This document shows, piece by piece, positions 11,746 through 23,700 of a stretch of 64,000 nucleotides of DNA. The notes beneath the pieces are model-generated. The model had not been told where the DNA came from and did not search any database. It saw only the letters and a program-made list of their open reading frames with translations. The position numbers and the translations under genes are program-made. This DNA is from Euleptes europaea. Taxonomy: Eukaryota > Chordata > Lepidosauria > Squamata > Sphaerodactylidae. Position 1 is the first letter of the stretch; each line of letters begins with the position of its first letter. Location of the stretch: contig NC_079332.1 in the NCBI RefSeq assembly GCF_029931775.1, forward strand, positions 2,430,501 to 2,494,500. Reading direction: 5' to 3'.

Positions 11746-14700
11746 CTGCCAGGGCAGAAAACACTGGTCTGCGCATTGGCCCAAGGCAAAAGAGTGTTTC
11801 TCTTCACTTATCCAGCACAAGTATTTAGGGTTGCCTCTTCGCCACCGGCGGGACATTTTTTGGGGCGGAGCCCAAGGAGGGCGGGATTTGGGGAGGGGAG
11901 GGGCTTCAATGCCATGGAGTCCAATGGTCAAAGCGGCCATTTTCTCCAGGGGAACTGATCTCTATCGGCTGGAGATCAGGGGTAATAGCAGGAGATCTCC
12001 AGCTAGTACCTGGAGGTTGGTACACCTACACATATTCAACCTTTCTATCCAAATAGGCCCTCAAGGCAACTATCACGTCAGGTTCGATTGTACAATCGTT
12101 AGGATTGTACAATCATTAGCTACAAGTCCATAAAAGTCAACCAGATTAACCTATAACAAAACTCTGGCACATACTATTAATTTAATATATCTATTTTTAT
12201 CTAGGGTTGCCAGGTCCCTCTCTGCCACCAGTAGGAGATTTTGGGGGCAGAGCCTGAGGGCGGGAGCCTGAGAGGAGAGGGCCTTCAATGCCATAGAGTC
12301 CAATGGCCAAAGCAGCTATTTTCTCCAGGTGAACTGATCTCTATCGGCTGGAGATCACTTGTAATAGCAGGAGATCTCCAGCTAGTACCTGGAGGTTGGC
12401 AACCCTAATTTTTATCCCACTCTGGGCTTTTATGCATTCTCAGTTTCCTCGCATCTAACTTTGTTTCTTCAGGGAGGCCTTTTTCCCCCAGTTCTGCATG
12501 CATTTTGCTCCCTCTCGTGGTCAATTCAATATAATGCCAATTTTTATCAAGCGCAAAATGCTGCTGACTCAAATGCAGGGAGAAAAGCTTCATTTAGAGC
12601 TGTGTGACGTCGAATCTTAAGAACAGCCCTGCGGGATCAGACCAAGGCCCATCAAGTCCAGCAATCTGTTCACACAGTGGCCAACCAGGTGCCTCTAGGA
12701 AGCCCACAAGCAAGACGACTGCAGCAGCACTGTCCTGCCTGTGTTCCACAGCAACTAATATAACAGGTCTGCTCCTCTGATCCTAGAGAGAATAGGTGTG
12801 CATCATGACTAGTATCCATTTTAACTAGTAGCCATGAGTACCACTTTCCTCCATGAACATGTCCACTCCCCTCTTAAAGCCTTGCAAGTTGGCAGCCATC
12901 ACCACATCCTGGGGCAGAGAGTTCCACCATTTAACTATGCGTTGTGTGAAAAAATACTTCCTTTTATCTGTTTTGAATCTCTCACCCTCCAGCTTCAGCA
13001 GATGACCCCCACGTTCTAGTATTATGAGAGAGGGAGCAAAGCTTCTCCCTGTCCACTCTCTCCAAACCATGCGTAATTTTATAGACCTCTCTCGTGTCTC
13101 CCCTCAGCCGCCTTCTTTCCAAGCTAAACAGCCCTAAGCATTTAGGGCTGTTTAATCAACCATCGGAGGGAGGAAAAGGAGGAAAATCCCTGAGGAAACA
13201 GGAAGTTAGATGCAAGTAATCTGAGAATGCGTAGAAGCTCTTTATCCAAGGAGATAACAGGGAGAACATGTTGTTCTCCCTTCTTCTTTTTATCCTTCCA
13301 ATTGCCTTTTTTTTAAAAGGCTTATGCGCCAATTCTGACTCCAGGCATGCCTGCATGACTTCAGTAAAGTATCACAGCGTCACAGAAAGACCCCCAAAAG
13401 AGGGGGAGACTGAAGAGTCCGTTACCTTATCGTGGTTATATCCGGCCAACAGAAGCAGCAGCGTTAGCGGCAAGGCAATGTAAGACCCTTGCGCGATATC
13501 TTGTTCCGGCAACTTTCTCTGCAAATAGCCAAAGTTATTATTTTCTTTGTGAACAGCATTTACTTTAAGAACATAAGAACACAAGAAAAGCCACGCTGGA
13601 TCAGACCGAGGCCCATCAAGTCCAGTAGTCTGTTCACCCAGTGGCCAGTGGAGATAAGAACATAAGAAAAACCCTGCTGGATCAGACCAAGGTCTATCAA
13701 GTCCAGCAGTCTGTTCACACAGTGGCCAACCGGGTGCCTCCGGGAAGCCCACAATCAAGACTGCAGCATTATCCTGCATGTGTCCCACAACACCTAATAT
13801 GATGGGCATGCTCCTCTGATCTGGGAGAGAACAGGTATGCATCATGACTAGAACATAAGAAAGGCCCTGCTGGATCAGACCAAGGCCCATCAAGTCCAGC
13901 TGTTCACACAGTGGCCAACCAGGTGCTTCTAGGAAGCCCACAAGCAAGACGACTGCAGCAGCACCATCCTGCCTGTGTTCCACAGCACCTGAGATAATAA
14001 ACATGCTCCTCTGACCCTGGAGAGAATAGGCATGCATCATGACTATTACCAATTTTGACTAGTAGCCATGGATAGCCCTCTCCTCCATGAACATGTCCAC
14101 TCCCCCTCTTAAAGCCTTCCAAGTTGGCAGCCATCGCCACCTCCTGGGGCAGGGAGTTCCACAATCTAACTATACTTGCTACGTATCATGCTTTTAAAAT
14201 GGCATCCCACCCAGAGGGCCACAGTGGGGTTGCAAAGGTTGGTTTGGAAGGCACGGATGATTTTACAGCTAGGGGGGGGGAACTGCCTCATAAGAAGCAG
14301 AACGGTAGAAGAGGTGGCGATCAAGAACCCCCTAAAATGGAACTTGCTGGACAATCCAGAACCTCCCCAAAGTAGAAATCATTTGTGTAACTCTCAGAAT
14401 CAAGTTAATCAGAGGGATGCTTACAGTGGGATTGAAAACCAAAGTGATGTGCTTGTTGTATCCAGCCGTGGTGAACGAAACTTGAGGCAGGGTATAGTCG
14501 TACTGAGATCTGGAGAGAGTGGAGTCTAAAAGCACCATGTAATTCTGCAAATGGGGGCAATGGGGGAAAAATATGTCAGACAACAGAGATTTGCCGTAGT
14601 GGAAAGGGAACATGGGTACTGGAGTGTGGTCACTCAGTCGCAGTTAACAACAGCCAGAAGAAGAGCTGGTTTTTATATGCCGACTTTCTCTACTACTTAA

Positions 14701-17700
14701 CGCAGAATCAAACCGGCTTAGAATCCCTTTCCCTTCCCCTCCCCACAACCAGTGAGGTAGGTGGGGCTGAGAGAGCTCTAAGAGAGCTGTGACTAGCCCA
14801 CGGTCACCCAGCTGGCTTCGTGTGGAGGAGCAGGGAAACCAGCCCGGTTTACCAGATTTACCAGCTCCAAATCACTGCTCTTTAACCACCACACACACTG
14901 GCCTATCGTCAGGAAAACTGCCACAGCTTACAGCCCTATTGAATCCAATTGCTTTGCAGCAGCTCGCAAAACAGCCAACACACCAGGGAAGGAACCAGAA
15001 CAATACCTCTCCATCCCGGAGCAGAGGTGGAAAGTGGAAGAACAGGGACTGCCCCAATGAGACGGTGTGGACAGGGTTATCCAGGTTCTCACTTTTGTAA
15101 AGCTTCACCTGCAGAGGGAGGGAGAGAAAAAAACACCACCACACATATATGGGCAGTCTTACTTTTAATGGACAGAAGGCTGCCGCTACCCAGGTCGGAC
15201 CAGAACCAACAGGTTGAAACTAAATCAAAAGAGTTTACATCTGGATATTAGGAAGAATTTTCTAACAGAGAGGCTTTGGGCATGAGGAAACGTGGTGGGC
15301 ACCATGTTAGAATAACAGAATTATAGAGTTGGAAGGGACCACCAGGGTCATCTAGTCCAACCCCCTACACAATGCAGGAAATTAACAACTACCTCCCCTC
15401 CACACACCCAGTGACCCCTACTCCATGCCCAGAAGGTGGCCAAGATGCCCTCCCTCTCATCCTCTGCTTAAGGTCATAGAATCAGCATTGCTGACAGATG
15501 GCCATCTAGCCTCTGCTTAAAAACCTCCAGGTAAGGAGAGCTCACCACCTCCCGAAGAAGCCTGTTCCACTGAGGAACCGCTCTAACTGTTAGAAAGTTC
15601 TTCCTAATGTCTAGATGGAAAATCTTTTGATTTAATTTCAACCCAGTGGTTCTGGTCCGACCTTCTGGGGACCGCTGATTTACAGCCCTCAAGAGGATCA
15701 CTTAAAAATCAAATCCATGGGAGGAAGAAAAAACGTTCTCTTGGAGCAATTTCCAGAGAGAGCTGGGAAACGCACTTACCCATAAGGTGGGGAGGTGCTC
15801 TGAAGAGGTGATCACATTTCCACTTAGGTCAAATTGGTTAATTTGGCGGAAGGCGATGATATTCATGTCCCCGACGTCGTGGCTGCCAACCTATAATATG
15901 CAAAAGCGCGCAGGATCTTTAATGCTGGCCAGATGGAAAGTTGGAGATTAGACATGCCCTTCGTATCAGCGGCTCAGATCAGCTCACGCAGCAATAAAAA
16001 ATGGAACATTCGTGCACATTTCGAAGGCAGAGGAATATACCGGGTGATGCATAAAAGGAATATCATGCACGAAATGGCTCGAACAAGACGACTCCAGGCA
16101 GAGTTTAAGAAAACCATACAACCCTCAGACTTTAAAATTCCACGTTGAAATTAAGGAGCTGGATAGCAAATGACCCCTCCCCATCAAACTGTTTAAGAGG
16201 GGAATCTCGGCGCCAAATGGCAACAAATGAGGCCGGATGGCTGCGAGGACATTAGAACAGGCTTGCTGGATGAGACCACGGGCCGTCGAAGCCCAAGTTC
16301 CGCCCCCAGCGGTGAGGGCCAGCCAAACAATTCTGGAACTGTCTTCTGTGAGTCACCTCCGAACATCTGGTGAACAGAGGGGGTGCTTCCTGTGGGGCCA
16401 TGGCTCAGCGGCAGAGCCTCTGCTTGGCATGCAGAAGGTCCCAGGTTCAATCCCCGGCATCTCCAGGTAAAGGGACTAGGCCAGTAGGTGATGTGAAAGA
16501 CCCCTGCCTGAGACCCGGGAGAGCAGCTGCCGGTCTGAGTAGACCAATACTGACTTTGATGGACCAAGGGTCTGATTCAGTAGAAGGCAGCTTCATGTGT
16601 TCATGTGTTCCTCTGGAGATCCACATTCTAGACGGCAGCCCATTAACTCGCCCGACCCCTGACCGACTCGGTGGAACGACGACAGAGAGTTCTGCTTTGC
16701 TTAGTTCTTAAGGCGCCGCTGTGATGTTTTTCTATCACGCTTCGCGTTTATGGCATTCCCCCCCAACTAAATCCAGCGCATTAGGTCTCGGGTTTAAAAG
16801 AGTCGCTCACCTCGATGGCCCGATGCTGAGGAAGCGCCCGTTCGATGTGGTCGTTGCCTTCCGCTTTCAGCCGGACGTGGTACACGCAACCTGGCTTTTT
16901 GAAAAAGAAGCACCAAAGCGGTATGAAATTTTTATCTCCCCATTATTGGCAGCCAGCAAGAAACTGGTATTCGTTTGAATTCAGCGTCTCTTGGGTCTCT
17001 CCAACTGTGGTGCCCATGGCACCTGCCAACACCTTTTTTGGTGCCCACCAAGTGTTTTCAGGAAGCGGGTGGGGTGCACAGATTGTTTAAGAAGAAGAAG
17101 AGTTGGTTTTTATACGCCGACTTTCTCTACCACTTAAGGGAGAATCAAACCAGCTTACCATCGCCTTCCCTTCCCCTCCCCACAACAGACACCCCCCGTT
17201 GGGTAGGTGAGGCTGAGAGAGTGTGACTAGCCCATGTGACTAGGATGTGGATTGTCTCGATCTCCTATTGGCTCAAAATAGCTTCACGTCCCAAAGGACT
17301 TGGTAATTTAATTTTATATGACACTTTTGTTTCCCCCTGGTTGAAAAATCTGATGAAAAAACTAGGCTACTATGGTCTCTCACAATATCTGCTCCTATCA
17401 ATGGACTATCCACAGGCCAGAGCCCTGATCAGGCAAAGAGTTCTGGATGTGGAAAGGCAGCATGACCTAAGTAGAATCAAAAAAATGTGCTACAATTGCA
17501 GCACTCTTACCAACGTGGTCCCGATGTCTTACCTTTCCCACTTAGATAGGCCAGAATACAGGAGGGCTTTCACCCTGATGCGTTGTAACGCACTCCCTTC
17601 AGCCGTCTTGGAAGGGAGATACAAAAAGATACCATACGCAGGACGATTATGCCCCTGCTCTGATGGGAGTACTGAGACCCTCGAGCACGTTGTGTTTGAA

Positions 17701-20700
17701 TGCAAAATCTACAAGATACGAGAAGCCATTCTTTCTGTATTATCGGACCTCCCAGGGCGATCCAGAGCCTTTAGTCTTTCTAACATGCTCTCAGACAAAG
17801 ATAAGGAGATAACTTTTAAAGTGGCCAAATTTGGGTGGCAAGCAATGAGGACCAGGCGTGCATGGGTCGAACTTAATGGTTGAGCGATTTTATATTTATA
17901 TTTATACTAATTCCAAACATGTAATATTTTTAATTAAGCGCTTAACGGCTTTTATGAGTGAGAGATTGTAAGATGTTATAGGGGCTCACACTTGATGCAC
18001 TTTTATATGTGTTATGTTATGTATGGATATCTGGTATGTTTTTATGCTGGTCTTGGACCGTATTAAACTCTCTTTGTACTTTGTACTTTGTACCACTTAA
18101 GGGAGACTCAAACCGGCTTACAATCACCTTCCCTTCCCCTCCCCGCAACAGACACCCTGGGAGGTAGGTGAGACTGAGAGAGCTCTAAGAGAGCTGTGAC
18201 TTTCCCAAGGTCACCCAGCTGGCTTCGTGTGGAGGAGTGGGGGAAACCAGCCAGGTTCACCAGATCAGCCTCCGCCGCTCATGTGGAGGAGTAGGGAATT
18301 GGATCCGGTTCTCCAGATCAGAGTCCGCCGCTCCAAACCACCGCTCTTAACCACTACACCACACTGGCTTTAAAACGGATCTACACTTTGTGACTGCAGT
18401 TAAGATGTGGCAAACATTTTGTGGCCAGCTCCGCCTCCTGCGGCAGCCATTTGGTTGGCTGCCTCCACCCTGCCACGTCAGAATTCCCAACATGCCCGCC
18501 GGCTCAAAAAGGCTGGGACACACATACACACACACACACACTCTAACTGATGTACAACACTGCCTTGCTGGCCGGCCGCACTACAAACGCGCATTTATCC
18601 AATAGGAAAAAATTGTCTTTTGGGAAAGGGGCAATAATGAGTTCATGTGGCACAGTTTGATAAGGCACTGGATGCCACAGAAAGAATTCAAAATCCCACG
18701 AAGTGCAATAAGGATTGGGGGGGGGGGGATTTCAGTTTCCACACTACTGGAGACCAAGTCCTACGAGGAAAGGTTGAAGGAGCTGGGTATGTTTAGCCTG
18801 AAGAGAAGACTGAGAGGGGATATGATAACCATCTTCAAGTCCTTGAAGGGCTGTCATATAGAAGAGGGTGCCGAATTGTTTTCTGTAGCCCCAGAAGGTC
18901 AGACCAGAACCAATGGGTTGAAATTAAATGAAAAGAGTTTCCGTCTAGACATTAGGAAGAATTTCCTAACAGTTAGAGCGGTTCCTCAGTGGGAGGTGGT
19001 GGACTCTCCTTCCCTGGAGGTTTTCAAGCAGAGGCTAGATGGCCATCTGTCAGCAATGCTGATTCTGTGACCTTAGGCAGATGATGAGAGGGAGGGCACC
19101 TTGGCCATCTTCTGGGCACTGGGGGTATGTGGTGGAGACAGTTAGTGAGTTTCCTGCATTGTGCAGGGGGTTGGATTAGATGACCCTGGTGGTCCCTTCC
19201 AACTCTATGATTCTATGAATCCTTACCAGCAGCCCCCTAAGCCGGAATTTGCCCTCGTCGTCCGTGACGGTGTCTTCTCCGTACACGCTGCACTCTTTCT
19301 GGCCCACAGCCTCCACCGAAACGCCTTGTTCGGGTTCCCCGTTCAAAGAGGAAACAGTACCGTAGCAGCTACGAGAAAGGGCACGCGAGAAACAGCCAAA
19401 ATGACTCCCTCGTTAATTAAAACATTGCCTGTCGGGCAGAAGGGAAGCCACTTCGTATTCATATTTCATTGCAATAGACATGAAGCTGGAAATGGCCTGT
19501 ACTGACCTGTAAGCTGTTCTGTAACCAACAATGTTGATTTTAAGATTCTGCCCCTCTTGAACTTCGATCATTTGAGAAGAGGGCTCAAAGCGGAATTCTT
19601 TCATCATGGGCTTGAAGTAGTACTGCCCGGGGCTCTACCAGGAAGCAAGGCAGAAGGCAACATTTTAACTTTGCTCTCGCCTGTTGGATTCACAAAATAG
19701 CTGCAAAGTAACGCCACTGAGATGCGTTGACTTGCCCTGTACCATCAGCCTATCAAAGTCAGTATCGTCTACTCTGACTACCGCTCTCCACGGTCTCAGG
19801 TTTTTCACATCATCTGATCCTTTAAACAGATTTTTTTGTGTGTCGTCAAGTCACATCTGACTTATGGCAACCCCTTGTGGGGTTTTCAAGGCAAGTGACG
19901 ATCAGTGGTAGAGCATCTGCTTGGCATGCAGAAGGCCCCAGGTTCAATCCCTGGCATCTCCAGTTAAAGGGACTAGGCAAGTAGGTGATGTGAAAGACCT
20001 CTGCCTGAGACCCTGGAGAGCTGCTGCCGGTCTGAGTAGACAATACTGACTTTGATGGACTGTGGGTCTGATTCAGTGTAAGGCAGCTTCATGTGTTCAG
20101 GGCCTTGAGGGCCCCAACTGAGCAAGAAGGCAAGATACTGAGGTTTTCAATAAGTTAACCAATCATTTCCCCACCACGGATCATTTTGTCCCTCATCGTA
20201 AAGAATCAAAACGTGCTCAAAGATTTGAAACAGGACCGAACAGCAAACACGGAGGCAACATACCAGGTTGGAAAAGGTCAGCATGCCATTGTCTTGGGTC
20301 AGGAGGTTAGAGCGGAACACTCCCCCACTGAGCGAAAGGAGAACGCCAGCAAGGGGATGACCCTCCTCCGATTTAATCTGTGGCAAATGAAAACAAAACA
20401 CATACAACTCAATGAGAGGAACAGCACCGCATACCTTTGGGAGGTTTGGCCAGGTAAGCATGCGGTGATCCACCAGAAAACGACCACTGGGAAACTACCA
20501 AACATGAACTACCTTCTTTCCAGGCACTTAAAAATGGGAAGGGGGCTTGGCTCAGTGGTAGAGCATCTGCTTGGCATGCGGAAGGTCCCAGGTTCAATCC
20601 CCGGCATCTCCACTTAAAGGAACCAGGCAAGTAGGTGATGTGAAAGACCTCTGCCTGAGACCCTGGAGAGCCATGGAGTGAAGCCATGGTTCAGTGGTAG

Positions 20701-23700
20701 AGCATCTGCTTGGCCTGCAGAAGATCCCAGGTACAACCCCCAGCATCTCCAGTTAAAGGGACCAAGCAAGTAGGTGATGTGAAAGACCTCTGCCTGAGAC
20801 TCTGGAGAGCCGCTGCCAGCCTGAGTAGACAATACTGACTTGGACAAACCGAGGGTCTGGTTCAGTGGAAGGCAGCTTCATGCGTTCATGTATGTGTTCA
20901 GGCCCCACCTACATCTACACAACCAGATAAAAATCGCTAAAATACTGGGGCACTAAACACTAGAAGGCCCAGGTGACCCAGGTGCTTTACTATCCCATAT
21001 AGGTCCATCAGCTACGGAAACACTGAATACAGAAACTCATCTGTGGCTCCCACCCATAAATTAAGCTGAGAAAAGGTTTTAAAGGAGATCTGCTTTGTTT
21101 CGGTAAGCCGATCCCAGCGTTTTGTTAAACATTGACAAATCAGGAGCTCAAAATCTTTTTTTGGGGTTGCCAGCCTGCCGAACAGCCTAGGGGAGGATTC
21201 TCGCAACTAATACCCTTAAACGCATCACCTCCGTTAAGGCTCTGAGACAGGTCACTTGAAGCAGAGGCTCCTCAAGCTGAACCGTGTGACTTGCAATTTC
21301 AATACCTTTATTGGCATGCCAGCCATGTGACTTGCCTACACAACTCTTCCAACAATCACAGTCCGCAGCTAGGTGTGGCCAGAGAAGCACAACCCCGTAT
21401 TGACTAGATTTGCATTTTGGTAGGAGTTGAGTGTGTGTGTGTGTGTGTGTGTTAAGTGCCGTCAAGTCATTTCCGACTCACGGCGACCCTATGAATCAAC
21501 GTCCTCCAAAATGTCCTATCTTTGACAGCCTTGCTCAGGTCTTGCAAATTGAGGGCCGTGGCTTCCTTTACTGAGTCTATCCGTCTCTTGTTGGGTCTTC
21601 CTCTTTTTCTGCTGCCCTCAACTTTTCCTAGCATGACTGTCTTTTCCAGTGACTCTTGCCTTCTCATAATGTGACCAAAGGAGCTAAGAGTACGTACAGA
21701 CAAACTGGGAAAAGAGGAAGACCCAACACAAGAGGGAATGACCATATAAAGGAAGGCACGGACCTCAGTTTGCAAGACCTGAGCAAGGCTGTTAATAGTA
21801 GGACATTTTGGAGGACACTGATTCATAGGGTCGCTGTGAATCGGAAGCGACTTGACGATACCTAACCCAAACACAGGAGCTTAAAATACAAGGAACTGTA
21901 TTAATTCCCAGGCTTCCCTGCCCACTGATGTTTGCTGGGTGTTCTGCAAAGAAGAAATCCAAAAACACTATGCTTACCGCAAACGTTACTCCAGCAAGAG
22001 CAAAGGCTTTGAAGTCTCCCACCGTACCCTCCACGGCGCTCAAAACGAAGCCTTCCTTTTGGGCAGTGACCGAGTACTCCAGGTTACTGTGAAGCGGCCC
22101 CACACTTCAAACAAAAGGAGAGAAAGGAAAGGTTGACAGTCGCCATTACTGAGTCAACCCCTTTATCCAACAAAGAGAACCAACGCCCAAGTCCTTGGCC
22201 AGGGTCTTACACCGGCTCATTTGCACACATGAACCACCACCAGCGTGGTGTAACTGTTAAGAGTGGTGGTTTGGAGTGGTGGAGTCTGATCTGGAGAACC
22301 GGGTTCGATTCCCCACTCCTCCACATGAGCGGCGGAGGCTAATCTGGTGAACCAGGTTGGTTTCTCCACTCCTCCACATGAAGCAAGCTGGGTGACCTTG
22401 GGCTAGTCACAGCTCTCTCAGCCCCATCTAGGTCACAGGGTTGTGGGGAGGGGAAGGTGATTGTCAGCCGATTTGATTCTTCCTTAAGTGGTAGAGAAAG
22501 CCGTCTTCTTCTTCTTCTTCTGAAACCCTGGTCAAGGATGATTTCAGAAAAACCACCCACCAGGCTTCACCTGTAAGAGCCTTTGTCATCTGTGAAAACT
22601 GTGATGAGGGGGGACAGCGCTCCTTTTTCCCCAATGACGATCTCGACGCCTTCCAATTCGGGGTGGATCTGCCCTTCCAGGAATAAACCAGCTTTGCCGT
22701 GGATGTCTATCAGCTTCCCAGGGCAGCTTTCTTAATGGGTGGGGCAGAGAAGGGGAAGGGGAAAGGAATAAAAATGTTAGGGCGACAGCAAAAATATATA
22801 TTTTTTGATAATATTTTATTAACATTTTACAAACATTTAACATACACATACTCATTCACATACAGACTGAGCTTCTTCCAGAGAAATCAGTTATCAATTT
22901 TAGATAATACAGTGAATAAACATTGCCTAGTATATATGCTTAATGCTAATTAATACATTGTTTGTCTAATCTATACTCCATATAAACGTTATTCTTTGCG
23001 CTACTAGTCTTCTTGTTATTCCAAATTCCAAAGTTTTAATTTCTGACATTATAAACTATGTCTACGATTTCTATTTTGATCTGATTTCATTTCTTATTTT
23101 AACTATGTATTTTCTATGCATTTATTGTCTATTCTCTTGTATACCTGGCCCCTACAGATCTCTTATCCTATACTTTTTCATTTAACATAATCGAAATAAC
23201 ATCCCCATTTCTTTTGAAATTCCTCCATCATCTTTCCTTTCAGCATGCTAGTTAAGTTTGGCATCATCGTTTCCCTAAGATTCTTCAACTACAGACGCTG
23301 GGGACTGAACTTGGGACCTTCTGCATGCAGAGCAGACGCTGTACCGCAAAACCATGGCCAAAGAATAAGTCGCAGAGAAACAGTATAGATAAATGTGTAT
23401 TATCAAAAGTGAATACGAACTGTCTCCGTCTACGTACAACACCAAGACAAACCAGCAATGCATAATCAACAAAGTATCTCAATATACATAAAACATCAAA
23501 ACAGATCAGAAATGCATGACCAGACACATAAAGTTTCATTGTGGTATATATGATAACGGCCAAAGACATTATCAAAATGCGTCCAGCAATGCATTTCTGA
23601 TCTGTTTTGACATTTTATGTATATTGAGATACTTTGTTGAATATGCATTGCTGGTTTGTCTTGGTGTTTTATGTAGGCAGAGATAATTTGTATTCACTTT

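Noticed and set aside
11408-12133. 241-codon plus-strand open frame
   Set aside because: It runs antisense to the last NOMO exon and through a MITE; no homology or codon bias of its own.
13372-14052. 226-codon minus-strand open frame as one exon
   Set aside because: Only 13426-13518 is NOMO exon 30. The rest is intronic LINE DNA read through by chance; splice sites and human homology bound the exon.
20186-20617. 143-codon plus-strand open frame
   Set aside because: Antisense to NOMO exon 23 and runs into a SINE.
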